64,000 nucleotides of DNA from Aliirhizobium smilacinae (GCF_006335145.1 NZ_VDMN01000004.1:310001-374000); one strand, 5' to 3'; shown: positions 26,421 to 36,735, counted from the first letter of the stretch. Notes: generated from the letters alone by a model not told the origin. Numbers and translations: made by a program.

Positions 26421-27671
26421 ATGGCAGATATCGTTGAAGACCGTGGATTGCAGCGCAACCGCAAGCTCAAGGATGCACTTCTCCAGCATAAGGCCCTGTC
26501 ACCCCACGGCCTTTCCGAGCGCCTGTTCGGCCTGCTCTTTTCCGGCCTGGTCTACCCCCAGATCTGGGAAGACCCCTCGGTGGACATGGAAGCGATGGAA
26601 CTGTCCGAAGGGCACTCGGTCGTCACCATCGGTTCGGGTGGGTGCAATATGCTTGCCTATCTTTCCCGCTCGCCGAAGACGATCGACGTGGTCGATCTCA
26701 ACCGGCATCACATCGCCCTGAACCGCCTGAAACTTGCGGCATTCAAACATCTTCCGTCGCATGCCGACGTTGTCCGCCAGCTCGCCATGAGCGGCCTGAA
26801 ATCCAACAGCATGGCGTTCGACGAACACATCGCATGGAAACTCGACGAACAGACGCGGACCTATTGGCAGAAGCGCTCGCTGACCGGCCGCCGGCGTGTC
26901 GAGGTCTTCAACAGGAATATCTATCGCACCGGCTTGCTCGGCCGGTTCATCGCCATCGGCCATATCGTCGCCCGTCTCCATGGCGTCGATCTGAAGGAGT
27001 TTGCCAAGGCCCGCTCGATCCGTGAACAGCGGCAGTTCTTCGACACTCATATCGGCCCGCTTTTCGACCGCCCGCTGATCCGCTTCGTGACCAGCCGCAA
27101 AAGCTCGCTCTTCGGCCTTGGCATCCCTCCGCAGCAATATGACGAACTGGCAAGCCTCGCAGCAGATGGCTCGATCGCACCGGTGCTGCGCGAGCGGCTG
27201 GAAAAACTTGCCTGCCACTTCCCGCTGAACGACAATTATTTCGCCTGGCAGGCCTTTGCCCGCCGTTATCCCCGCCCGGAAGAGGGCAACCTGCCCGTTT
27301 ATCTCCGCGCGGAAAATTACAGAGAAATCCGACAGAACACGGATCGGGTTACCGTTCATCATGAAAGCGTCACCGGACTTTTGGCGCGCAAGCCGGCCGG
27401 TTCGGTCGATCGTTTCGTTTTGCTCGATGCCCAGGACTGGATGAACGACGACCAGTTGAACGCGTTGTGGAGCGAAATCAACCGCACAGCCGCACCTGGC
27501 GCTCGCGTCATCTTCCGCACCGCCGCCGAAAAGAGCGTGATCGAGGGGCGCCTGTCGGATGCACTCCGGCAGGAGTGGACCTATCTTGAGCAGCGTTCCG
27601 CCGAACTGAACCTTCAGGACCGCTCTGCCATCTATGGTGGCTTCCACATCTATGTGAAGGCGGGCCAGTGA
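26421..27671 (+). CDS. btaA: S-adenosylmethionine:diacylglycerol 3-amino-3-carboxypropyl transferase BtaA
   Basis: BtaA moves the 3-amino-3-carboxypropyl group of SAM to diacylglycerol, the first step to the phosphorus-free membrane lipid DGTS. The 416-residue product has the family sequence LLFSGLVYPQIWEDP, the SAM-site-like TIGSGGCNMLAYLSR and VVDLNRHHIALNRLKL. The ATG at 26421 has AGGA upstream; ATGs at 26400/26403 and earlier lack one. It overlaps btaB by 4 nt. DGTS synthesis is usually induced by phosphate starvation in rhizobia, but I could not find a clear PHO box upstream. Confidence 0.92.
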   Translation: MADIVEDRGLQRNRKLKDALLQHKALSPHGLSERLFGLLFSGLVYPQIWEDPSVDMEAMELSEGHSVVTIGSGGCNMLAYLSRSPKTIDVVDLNRHHIALNRLKLAAFKHLPSHADVVRQLAMSGLKSNSMAFDEHIAWKLDEQTRTYWQKRSLTGRRRVEVFNRNIYRTGLLGRFIAIGHIVARLHGVDLKEFAKARSIREQRQFFDTHIGPLFDRPLIRFVTSRKSSLFGLGIPPQQYDELASLAADGSIAPVLRERLEKLACHFPLNDNYFAWQAFARRYPRPEEGNLPVYLRAENYREIRQNTDRVTVHHESVTGLLARKPAGSVDRFVLLDAQDWMNDDQLNALWSEINRTAAPGARVIFRTAAEKSVIEGRLSDALRQEWTYLEQRSAELNLQDRSAIYGGFHIYVKAGQ

Positions 27672-28324
27672 GCGCCGGCGCCACGACGGAAGGCCACGCT
27701 GCCGATATGGACAAGATGTACCGCTACCAGCGGCACATCTACGACCTGACGCGAAAATATTATCTCTTTGGCCGGGACCGGATGATCGCCGGTCTCAAGG
27801 CTCCGGCAGGTTCGAGTATTTTGGAAGTCGGCTGCGGAACCGGCCGCAATCTGGCACTGGCCCGTCGCCACTATCCAGAGGCAAAACTCTATGGCCTCGA
27901 TATCTCAGCCGAAATGCTGCAAACGGCACGTGCCAATATGGCCGGCAGCGAGCAGCAGCCTGTTTTGATCGTGGCCGACGCGACGACCTTCCGACCGGAG
28001 AATTTCGGCGTTGCCGGCTTCGACCGCATCATGATCTCCTATGCCGTTTCGATGATACCCGCATGGGAGGACGCAATTACCGCAGCACTGGCCGCACTGA
28101 ACCCGAACGGCTCGCTGCATATCGTCGACTTTGGCCAGCAGGGGCGCCTCCCGGTCTGGTTCCGCCGTGTGCTTCAGGCATGGCTTCGCCGCTTTCACGT
28201 CACGCCGCGGGCAAGCCTTCGCGAAGTGCTGGAGAAAAAGCTGGAGCCCATCGGCGCCGACATGATCTTCGAGGAAATCGGTGGCGGTTACGCATGGCAT
28301 GCCGTAATCCGCAAACGAGACTGA
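27668..28324 (+). CDS. btaB: Diacylglyceryl-homoserine N-methyltransferase BtaB
   Basis: BtaB trimethylates diacylglyceryl-homoserine to give the betaine lipid DGTS. The 218-residue product is a class I SAM methyltransferase with ILEVGCGTGRNLALA, GLDISAEMLQTA and the N-terminal MYRYQRHIYDLTRKYYLFGRD-like block typical of the family. The start is GTG 27668, which overlaps the btaA stop as GTGA; the first ATG (27707) would remove part of that block. Together with btaA it makes a two-gene operon. Confidence 0.92.
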   Translation: MSAGATTEGHAADMDKMYRYQRHIYDLTRKYYLFGRDRMIAGLKAPAGSSILEVGCGTGRNLALARRHYPEAKLYGLDISAEMLQTARANMAGSEQQPVLIVADATTFRPENFGVAGFDRIMISYAVSMIPAWEDAITAALAALNPNGSLHIVDFGQQGRLPVWFRRVLQAWLRRFHVTPRASLREVLEKKLEPIGADMIFEEIGGGYAWHAVIRKRD

Positions 28325-28455
28325 CGCACTCGTTATCGGCATTACAATTACGCCTTACCCATTTCCTGCGGCGCTATGGTAAACGGGAAGCTCGAATGCC
28401 GCCCTGCCTGATTCCGGCGGACAGCGGCATCCCTGCAGAGCAACCCGGATGATCA

Positions 28456-29238
28456 ATGCCGCGCCCCCTTCTCGTCCTCGCCCTGACTGCCTTGATGGCG
28501 ACGTCCTGCACATCCACCAGTGACCTGATGGACACGGCTTCGATCAGCGGGACGAAATTCAAGGACAACGATCCTCAGAATTTTGGCCGAAATCATCCCG
28601 GCCGCCATGAAGTTCACGGCATCGATCTGTCGAAATGGAACGGCACCGATATCGACTGGCAGACGGTGAAAAAGTCAGGCGTTGCCTTCGTCTTTATCAA
28701 GGGCACCGAGGGCAAGGACCGGATCGACCCAGCCTTCTCAACCCATTGGCGCGGGGCTGCCAACGCCGGCATTCCGCACGCGGCCTACCACTTCTACTAT
28801 TTCTGCTCGACACCGGAGGATCAGGCCGACTGGTTCATCGCCAACGTGCCGAAGGAAGCCAACATGCTGCCGCCGGTCCTGGACATGGAATGGAACCATG
28901 CCTCACCCACCTGCAAACTGAAGCCCGATGCGGCAACGGTACGCGACTTGATGCGACGCTTCATCGCCCGCATTGAAGCCCATTATGGCAGAAAACCGAT
29001 CATCTACACGTCGGTTGATTTCCATCGCGACAACCTCGTCGGCGCTTTCAACGACTATCACTTCTGGGTCCGCTCCGTGGCCGCCCATCCGAGCGAGATC
29101 TACACCAATCGGGAATGGGCGTTCTGGCAGTACACCGCCACGGGCGTTGTGCCCGGTATAAAGGGCGAGACGGATATTAACGTCTTCGCCGGCAGCGCCA
29201 AGAACTGGAACAGCTGGGTTACGGCTGCAAACGATTGA
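28456..29238 (+). CDS. GH25 muramidase lipoprotein
   Basis: GH25 enzymes hydrolyse the MurNAc-GlcNAc bond of peptidoglycan. The 260-residue product has a lipoprotein signal ending LMATSC (lipidated Cys near residue 18), then the GH25 barrel from residue 53 with GIDLSKWNG, AFVFIKGTEGKD, HAAYHFYYF and the catalytic pair in LDMEWNH. The end shows WAFWQYTATG and DINVFAG. It stands alone between btaB and the MltB-type gene. The role could be wall remodelling or competition. Confidence 0.88.
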   Translation: MPRPLLVLALTALMATSCTSTSDLMDTASISGTKFKDNDPQNFGRNHPGRHEVHGIDLSKWNGTDIDWQTVKKSGVAFVFIKGTEGKDRIDPAFSTHWRGAANAGIPHAAYHFYYFCSTPEDQADWFIANVPKEANMLPPVLDMEWNHASPTCKLKPDAATVRDLMRRFIARIEAHYGRKPIIYTSVDFHRDNLVGAFNDYHFWVRSVAAHPSEIYTNREWAFWQYTATGVVPGIKGETDINVFAGSAKNWNSWVTAAND

Positions 29239-29386
29239 GACACAACTCAAGCGATTCGTAATGCTGGCAATGTGAATGCGAGTGCGCTAAATAGCCGACT
29301 GCCGCGGCATTGCCAAATACGCCACGGCGCAACTAGCGTCTCATTCAAATCATCCCAAAAACGCCACAGATCGCCAGGATCGCCAA

Positions 29387-30601
29387 ATGCCCTTCCTAGA
29401 CAGCCGCCGCTTTGTCATTGCTGCCCTTATCGCCGGGGGCATGACTGCCCCTGCATTCGCTCAGACGCCTTCGACCGCACCTGCCCCCGCCTGCGGTGGT
29501 GATCTGACTGCGTTTCTGGCTGGCGTGAAGCAGGAAGCCGTCTCCAAGGGCATTCCGGCATCTGCTGCCGACGAGGCACTCGCCGGTGCCCAGATCGACC
29601 CGAAGGTTCTCAGCCGCGACCGGGCGCAGGGCGTCTTCCGCCAGACATTCCTCGAGTTCTCGCAGCGCACAGTCAGCCAGGCCCGCCTCGATATCGGCCG
29701 CCAGAAGCTGAAGCAGTATGCAGATGTTTTCTCTCGCGCTGAAACCGAGTTCGGCGTTCCGGCCGGTGTGATCACTGCCTTCTGGGCCATGGAAACCGAT
29801 TTCGGCGCCGTTCAGGGCGATTTCAACACCCGCAACGCGCTGGTCACGCTCTCGCACGACTGCCGCCGTCCGGAACTTTTCCGACCGCAGCTGATCGCAC
29901 TGATCGAGATGGTACAACACGGAGATCTCAACCCGGCGACCAATACGGGTGCATGGGCCGGCGAGATCGGCCAGGTCCAGATGCTGCCGGAAGACATCAT
30001 CGCCCAGGGTGTTGATGGCGACAATAGCGGCCATATCGACGTCAAGGGCAGCTCGCCGGACGCGATCCTCACCGCAGCGAAATTCATCCAGAGCATGGGC
30101 TTCAAGCCCGGCCAGCCCTGGGTTCAGGAAGTGACCCTGCCGGAAAGCCTGCCCTTTGAAAAATCCGGCCTTGGCAACGAGATCCCGGCCAGCGAATGGT
30201 TCTCCTATGGCGTTACCCCGCGCGACGGCGACACCAAGTTCGGCAATCTGCCGGCAGCCCTCATCCTGCCGCAGGGACGCAAGGGACCGGCTTTCCTGAC
30301 CTACCCGAATTTCAACATCTATCTGCAGTGGAACCAGTCGTTCATCTACACGACCTCCGCCGCCTACTTCGCCACCCGCCTTTCCGGTGCGCCTCCATAC
30401 CAGAAGACGACCCCGGAACCGGGCCTGGATGTCGAAGCGATGAAGCAGTTGCAGACCAAGCTTGACACCCATGGCCATGACGTCGGCAAGATCGACGGCA
30501 TTCTCGGCTCCGGCACACGCCAGGCGGTGCAGAAGGAACAGGCCCGCCTGGGCATGCCTGCCGACGGCTGGCCGACGCAGGCGCTGCTTCAGGCACTCTG
30601 A
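29387..30601 (+). CDS. Exported lytic murein transglycosylase, MltB family, with peptidoglycan-binding domain
   Basis: The 404-residue product has a signal peptide (cleavage probably near residue 26, PAFAQ), an SLT_2 catalytic domain with AFWAMETDFGAVQGDFNTRN (catalytic Glu near 118) and MLPEDIIAQGVDGDNSG, and a C-terminal peptidoglycan-binding domain at about residues 340-404. It releases 1,6-anhydromuropeptides in the periplasm. No lipobox cysteine is seen, so it is probably a soluble form. A strong hairpin follows the stop. Confidence 0.9.
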   Translation: MPFLDSRRFVIAALIAGGMTAPAFAQTPSTAPAPACGGDLTAFLAGVKQEAVSKGIPASAADEALAGAQIDPKVLSRDRAQGVFRQTFLEFSQRTVSQARLDIGRQKLKQYADVFSRAETEFGVPAGVITAFWAMETDFGAVQGDFNTRNALVTLSHDCRRPELFRPQLIALIEMVQHGDLNPATNTGAWAGEIGQVQMLPEDIIAQGVDGDNSGHIDVKGSSPDAILTAAKFIQSMGFKPGQPWVQEVTLPESLPFEKSGLGNEIPASEWFSYGVTPRDGDTKFGNLPAALILPQGRKGPAFLTYPNFNIYLQWNQSFIYTTSAAYFATRLSGAPPYQKTTPEPGLDVEAMKQLQTKLDTHGHDVGKIDGILGSGTRQAVQKEQARLGMPADGWPTQALLQAL

Positions 30602-30625
30602 CCTGCAAATAAAAATTCAGACACA

Positions 30626-30666
30626 ACATAAAACGGGTGGCGATATCAGCGCCGCCCGTTTTATGT
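30626..30666. terminator. Hairpin terminator after the MltB-type gene
   Basis: ACATAAAACGGG plus GGCG pair with CGCC plus CCCGTTTTATGT, interrupted by one mismatch, around a short loop. The right arm provides the T-rich run. It lies 25 nt after the stop at 30601 and before the EamA transporter gene. Confidence 0.8.
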
Positions 30667-30697
30667 TCCAGGCTCCCATTTCGCTCAGGTAGATCAG

Positions 30698-31612
30698 ATG
30701 ACATCCGAGACCCAAAGGTTGACACCACTTGCCTGGGGCCTGCTGTTCCTGCTTGGCCTTCTATGGGGCGGATCTTTCTTCTTTGCCCGCATTGCAGTCC
30801 ATGAAGTGCCGCCCTTCACACTGGTCCTACTGCGACTCGGCCTCGCGGCGATTGCCCTGCACATCTACCTTCATGGCCGTTTCGGCACCTATTCGATATT
30901 GAGAGAGCACTGGCGATCCTTCCTGATCCTCGGCCTGGTCAACAACGCCCTACCGCACACGCTGATCTTTTTCGGCCAGACGCAGATCGGCGCCGGCCTC
31001 GCCTCCATTCTCAACGCCACCACGCCGATCTGGACGGTGATCATCGCCAATCAGTGGACGTCGGATGAAAAGCTCACCGGCGCAAAGCTCGCCGGCTGCG
31101 CTGCAGGCCTTGCCGGAACCTGCATCCTGATCGGGCCAAGCGCGATTGCCAACAGCGCCGCCCCGCTCTGGGCGCTCGTCCTGCCGGTCATGGCTGCAAT
31201 CTCCTATGGCGTCGCGGGAACCTACGGCAAGCGTTTCCGAGGCATTCCGGCTCCGGTGACGGCAGCAGGACAGTTAACCGCCTCCAGTCTCATCATGCTG
31301 CCGGTCTCGTTGATTGCAGATCAGCCATGGACATTGGCGACACCATCCATCCATGCGATTGCGGCCATCATCGCATTAGCACTTCTATCGACCGCACTCG
31401 GCTACCTGATCTTCTTCAGGATACTATCGATCGCCGGCGCGACGAACACCTCGCTCGTCACCCTGCTGGTGCCACCGAGCGCGATCCTGCTTGGTGCATT
31501 ATTCCTTGGAGAACGCCTCGCCGTGACCGATATCCTTGGCATGGCAGTGATTGGATTTGGCCTCGTACTGCTCGACGGACGAATCCTTCGCATGCGCAAA
31601 AAGGCGGCCTGA
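30698..31612 (+). CDS. EamA/DMT-family transporter
   Basis: The 304-residue product has ten hydrophobic helices in two EamA repeats (about residues 12-140 and 155-293), with GLLWGGSFFFARIAV at the start of the first and SYGVAGTYGKRF at the start of the second. Members usually export amino acids or other small metabolites; the substrate cannot be inferred. The gene is alone, starting 31 nt after a terminator. The ribosome site is weak (AGGT). Confidence 0.85.
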   Translation: MTSETQRLTPLAWGLLFLLGLLWGGSFFFARIAVHEVPPFTLVLLRLGLAAIALHIYLHGRFGTYSILREHWRSFLILGLVNNALPHTLIFFGQTQIGAGLASILNATTPIWTVIIANQWTSDEKLTGAKLAGCAAGLAGTCILIGPSAIANSAAPLWALVLPVMAAISYGVAGTYGKRFRGIPAPVTAAGQLTASSLIMLPVSLIADQPWTLATPSIHAIAAIIALALLSTALGYLIFFRILSIAGATNTSLVTLLVPPSAILLGALFLGERLAVTDILGMAVIGFGLVLLDGRILRMRKKAA

Positions 31613-31714
31613 AGCATTGCCGAATGGCACCATTGGTCACGCAAAATAACTGTCATTAACAGACAAATAGATGAATTTAACGTGTCGGAAAGCTTCGTTA
31701 ATTTCGATAAAATC

Positions 31715-31747
31715 TTTTATTATCAACAGCATAGAGGGATAATAAAA
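31715..31747. repeat. Perfect 10-bp AT-rich inverted repeat
   Basis: TTTTATTATC and GATAATAAAA are exact inverse complements separated by 13 nt. The element lies between the EamA gene and a 25-residue small gene, about 100 nt before its start. It could be an operator or an RNA stem in a leader. Confidence 0.6.
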
Positions 31748-31846
31748 TCGTAAAGAGGTTTTGCTGCCGCAATGCAGCACAAAATTCCGCTTCCCATTTG
31801 ACACAGAACCGACATAAAATCTGACCGTCAACGCAAGGAGGCAGAC

Positions 31847-31924
31847 ATGGGACGTACATACCCCCTCAATCTCCTGGTAGTCGGTGCAGCATTTGCATTC
31901 ATTGCCTCGATGCTTTTCATCTAG
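31847..31924 (+). CDS. 25-residue membrane micropeptide
   Basis: ATG 31847 is preceded by AAGGAGG with 5 nt spacing, an ideal ribosome site. The product starts MGRTYPLNLLVVGAAF and continues with a hydrophobic run to the C-terminal FI, so it is one basic residue plus one membrane helix. A strong terminator starts 60 nt after the stop. The combination of an ideal start, a helix-length frame and its own terminator argues for a real monocistronic small gene. The function is unknown. Confidence 0.7.
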   Translation: MGRTYPLNLLVVGAAFAFIASMLFI

Positions 31925-31984
31925 GCTGAAAGACTACCGGTCGTATCTCGCATCCACCAACGTTTGATAGGGACCAGAATTTCG

Positions 31985-32018
31985 AAAAACGCATGTCTTC
32001 CGGGACATGCGTTTTTTG
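31985..32018. terminator. Bidirectional terminator between the micropeptide gene and metF
   Basis: AAAACGCATGTC pairs with GACATGCGTTTT around a TTCCGG loop, with A-runs before and T-runs after. It separates convergent genes. Confidence 0.88.
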
Positions 32019-32034
32019 TTTTAATCTCGCGCCC

Positions 32035-32928
32035 TCAGGCAGCCGCCCTCGCAGCTCCAGGCTTGTAGCCGATATTCTCCAGCACGGCCGAAACAAGCGG
32101 CGCCCGGTTCATCGTGTAGAGATGGATATGTTTGAATCCATGCTTGCCGAGTTCCTCGATCTGCTCGGCGGCCACGTCCGCAGCTACCTTGGCCCGCTCC
32201 TCTGGCTTATCGTCGAACCCATCGAATCGGTCATCGAGAAAGCCTGGCACTGTCGCGCCGCAACGTTTTGAAAAGCGCTTCAGCTGCGTCAGGTTCTGGA
32301 TCGGCATGATGCCGGGGATGACCGGAAGCGTGATGCCTGCAGCGGCAACTGCGTCCATATAACGGAAAAACACATCATTATTGAAGAAGAACTGGGTGAG
32401 CGCACGGGTCGCACCTGCATCCGCCTTGCTCTTCAGCACAGCGATATCCGCCGACATATCGGGGCTCTCCGGATGTTTTTCCGGATAGGCCGAGACCGAA
32501 ATATCAAAATCGCCGTAAGCCGCCAACGCACCAACCAGATCGGCAGTCTGCTGAAACCCCTGTGGATGAGGCGCGTAAACCGTACCGATACCCGCCGACG
32601 GATCACCACGCAGCGCGACGATCCTGCGCACGCCTGCGGCACGATATTCCTCGACGATCGCGTGCACGTCATCCTTCGAGGCATCGACACAGGTCAGATG
32701 CGCAGCAGTCGGCAGATTCGTATCCTTGATGATCGTCGTGACCGCGGCAAGCGTCGGCTCCTTGGTAGAGCCGCCTGCACCATAGGTCACGGTCACGAAT
32801 TCCGGTTGCCAGAGAGCGAGACGTTCGACGGTCTCGAACAACTGGGCCTCCATCTCCTCCGATTTCGGAGGGAAGAACTCGAAAGAAATCTCGAATCGCG
32901 GGTGTGTCGTGTTCTCGTTCATCATCAT
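32035..32928 (-). CDS. metF: 5,10-methylenetetrahydrofolate reductase MetF
   Basis: MetF makes 5-methyltetrahydrofolate, the methyl donor for methionine synthase (metH is also in this window). The 297-residue product is a FAD-dependent TIM barrel with SFEFFPPKSEEME at the start, VTVTYGAGGSTKEPT, ALRGDP and QFFFNNDVFFRYM. Three consecutive ATGs (32928, 32925, 32922) follow AGGA, so the start is ambiguous by two codons. It lies 5 nt after the ArsR-methyltransferase gene and forms an operon with it. Confidence 0.94.
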   Translation of the reverse strand: MMMNENTTHPRFEISFEFFPPKSEEMEAQLFETVERLALWQPEFVTVTYGAGGSTKEPTLAAVTTIIKDTNLPTAAHLTCVDASKDDVHAIVEEYRAAGVRRIVALRGDPSAGIGTVYAPHPQGFQQTADLVGALAAYGDFDISVSAYPEKHPESPDMSADIAVLKSKADAGATRALTQFFFNNDVFFRYMDAVAAAGITLPVIPGIMPIQNLTQLKRFSKRCGATVPGFLDDRFDGFDDKPEERAKVAADVAAEQIEELGKHGFKHIHLYTMNRAPLVSAVLENIGYKPGAARAAA

Positions 32929-32933
32929 TCTTC

Positions 32934-33929
32934 CTATAGAACCGAAAGCGCTTCCGCCCGCTCGGTTCCCGCCATCAGCAGGCGGCGATCCTTTGCCAGC
33001 CAGATTGTTACGGTCAACCCATCTTCATTATCCGGCACGATATCGATCGCCTTTTCGATGTCCAGTCCGGCCTTTTCCAGCCAGTCACCGATAATTTCAT
33101 GCGAAAAGCCCAACCGCAGATGAGCGTGCTCTTCGCGCAAATGCTCCATCTTGTGGGGTGCCAGATCGACGATGATAAGCCGTCCACCCGGCCGAAGAAT
33201 CCGCGTCGCTTCCGCAATCGCAAGCTCCGGCTGATCGAGGAAATGCAGTACTTGGTGGATGGTTACGACATCGAAATCCTGCCCCTCGAGCGAGAGGTTG
33301 AGAATATCCGCATGCCGGACCGATGCCTTCAGTATGCCCGCGTTGTCAAGATTGGCTCGAGCGACGGCCAGCATGTCGCGGCTCGCATCGACGCCGGTCG
33401 CGCGGCGATACCGCGGCGCCAGCAACTGCAAAATCCAGCCAGTGCCTGTGCCGAGATCCAGAAGCGAATCGATCGGCGCGGTTCCGACCAGACGAAGCAG
33501 TGCCTGTTCGACGGCGGAATCACTGGCATTCAGACGGCGCAATTCATCCCATTCCGAAGCGTTACGGCTGAAATAGGCCTGCGCCCGCTCTGCCCTCTGA
33601 TGCTTGACGGCCGCGAGCCGTTCTCCGTCACGAACAAGCACGGGATCGTCACCGGCGGAAGCGGCAAGCAGCGTCTTCACCAGCGCCGCCGACGCACCTT
33701 CCTGGCTGAGGCGAAAATAGGCCCATGCCCCTTCCTGATAGCGATCGATCAACGCTTCTTCGTTCAGGAGCTTCAGATGTCTGGAAATTCGTGGCTGCGA
33801 TTGTCCGAGAATTTCGGTGAGGTCCGTGACCGTCAGATCGCCACGCGCGAGCAGGGCGAGAAGGCGAAAACGCGTCGGCTCACCCACCGTTTTCAGCACA
33901 TCAACCAGTGTATCGAGCGATATCGACAT
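32934..33929 (-). CDS. ArsR-family regulator fused to SAM methyltransferase domain, SamR-like, upstream of metF
   Basis: The 331-residue product has an N-terminal winged helix (residues 5-80; EPTRFRLLALLARGDLTVTDL, SQPRISRHLKLL) and a class I methyltransferase-like domain from about residue 140 with LLDLGTGTGWILQLL and RILRPGGRLIIVDL. Such fusions next to metF in alphaproteobacteria are described as the methionine-metabolism regulator SamR, which is thought to sense SAM or a related metabolite. The perfect 20-bp palindrome 22 nt before its start recurs, slightly altered, before metH, which supports the regulator role. Whether the methyltransferase domain is active is not known. Confidence 0.85.
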   Translation of the reverse strand: MSISLDTLVDVLKTVGEPTRFRLLALLARGDLTVTDLTEILGQSQPRISRHLKLLNEEALIDRYQEGAWAYFRLSQEGASAALVKTLLAASAGDDPVLVRDGERLAAVKHQRAERAQAYFSRNASEWDELRRLNASDSAVEQALLRLVGTAPIDSLLDLGTGTGWILQLLAPRYRRATGVDASRDMLAVARANLDNAGILKASVRHADILNLSLEGQDFDVVTIHQVLHFLDQPELAIAEATRILRPGGRLIIVDLAPHKMEHLREEHAHLRLGFSHEIIGDWLEKAGLDIEKAIDIVPDNEDGLTVTIWLAKDRRLLMAGTERAEALSVL

Positions 33930-33950
33930 CCACGTTCCCTAATAATCAAG

Positions 33951-33970
33951 ATATAAAGATATCTTTATAT
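33951..33970. promoter_or_regulatory. 20-bp perfect palindrome, candidate operator of the ArsR-methyltransferase/metF operon
   Basis: ATATAAAGATATCTTTATAT is its own reverse complement. It lies 22 nt upstream of the regulator gene start. A 17/20 match stands upstream of metH at 58246-58265. The sharing of one motif by the two methionine-cycle transcription units points to autoregulation plus control of metH. Confidence 0.75.
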
Positions 33971-34008
33971 GAAAAAGGAGAGCGATGCAACCCATGCGCC
34001 GATTTGCA

Positions 34009-34033
34009 AGAAGGGCGGCCAAGCCGCCCTTCT
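34009..34033. terminator. Hairpin terminator downstream of ettA
   Basis: AGAAGGGCGGC pairs perfectly with GCCGCCCTTCT across a 3-nt loop, 27 nt after the ettA stop. The T-run is poor, so it may be a strong pause hairpin or a weak terminator. Confidence 0.6.
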
Positions 34034-34059
34034 CTATTCCAATGAACTGTCGGAGAGCC

Positions 34060-35709
<1,650 letters not shown>

Positions 35710-35799
35710 CGATAATTAAGCTCCGGGGGAAAGAGGTTTTGCCGCTATGTAGGCGAAGACGGGCCGCGGGGCAATGCAGAGAGCGGGAGAGGCTTGGAA

Positions 35800-36735
35800 A
35801 TGAACCAGCAATTTGCGTGGGAAACGCTGAGATTGGACCGTCCAGCGAGCGCATCCCTCGCCTTCCACCACTCCGCGGCGGGAGAGGCAGCCAAGGGTAT
35901 CCTGCTGATTTCCCATGGCTTGGCGGAACACTCGAAGCGATACCATGCCTTTGCATCGGAAATGGCCTCGGAAGGCTTCCACGTCTATGCCTGGGATCAT
36001 CGCGGCCATGGCGAAACGACGGCACCGGATGCACCGATCGGCCGATTCGCGCTGAAGGATGGCGCGCGCGCGGTCATCGACGATCTGATGGCCGTCCGGG
36101 CTCACGCCAGCCTTGCCCACCCCGATCTCCCGATCATCCTTTTCGGCCACTCAATGGGTGGCCTCATAGCGCTCAACGCCGCCATCGATCACCCGCAGGC
36201 ATTTGACGCCATCGCCATCTGGAATTCCAACTTCAATCCGGGCCTTGCAGGTCGCGCCGCACAGGGTCTGCTTCTGGCCGAGCGTGCGCTGAAGGGATCG
36301 GACACGCCGAGCGGCCTCCTGCCGCGCCTGACCTTCGGCGCTTGGGGCAACAGCATCCCCGGCCATCGTACCGATTTCGACTGGCTGAGCCATGAACCGG
36401 CCGAAGTCGACGCCTATATCGCCGATCCGCTTTGCGGGTTCGACGCGAGCGTTTCGCTCTGGCTCGATCTTTTCGAACTGACCTTCCGTGCACCGACGCT
36501 TGTCGATTGCCTGCCGAAAAACCTGCCGGTTCACCTGCTCGGCGGCGGCGAGGATCCTGCCACCAACAACGGAAAAGCAGTCCTCTGGTTTTCCGCACTC
36601 CTGCGGAAGAATGGCCTTTTCGACGTCACGACCAGATTTTGGCCGAATGCACGCCACGAGACGCTCAACGATACGATGCGCCTTGAGGCTTCGGCCGAGT
36701 TCGCCCAATGGGCAACCAAGGCCTGCAGCAGGTAA
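35800..36735 (+). CDS. Alpha/beta hydrolase, lysophospholipase/monoacylglycerol-lipase type
   Basis: The 311-residue product has the Hydrolase_4 layout: ILLISHGLAEHSKRY (oxyanion hole), YAWDHRGHGET, the nucleophile elbow ILFGHSMGGLIAL near residue 116, and a final HET in NARHETLND as the catalytic His. It probably splits an acyl ester such as a monoglyceride or lysophospholipid. ATG 35800 has GGGAGAGG just upstream; a TTG two codons earlier is possible. It is 61 nt before the DMT gene and may belong to that operon. Confidence 0.85.
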   Translation: MNQQFAWETLRLDRPASASLAFHHSAAGEAAKGILLISHGLAEHSKRYHAFASEMASEGFHVYAWDHRGHGETTAPDAPIGRFALKDGARAVIDDLMAVRAHASLAHPDLPIILFGHSMGGLIALNAAIDHPQAFDAIAIWNSNFNPGLAGRAAQGLLLAERALKGSDTPSGLLPRLTFGAWGNSIPGHRTDFDWLSHEPAEVDAYIADPLCGFDASVSLWLDLFELTFRAPTLVDCLPKNLPVHLLGGGEDPATNNGKAVLWFSALLRKNGLFDVTTRFWPNARHETLNDTMRLEASAEFAQWATKACSR

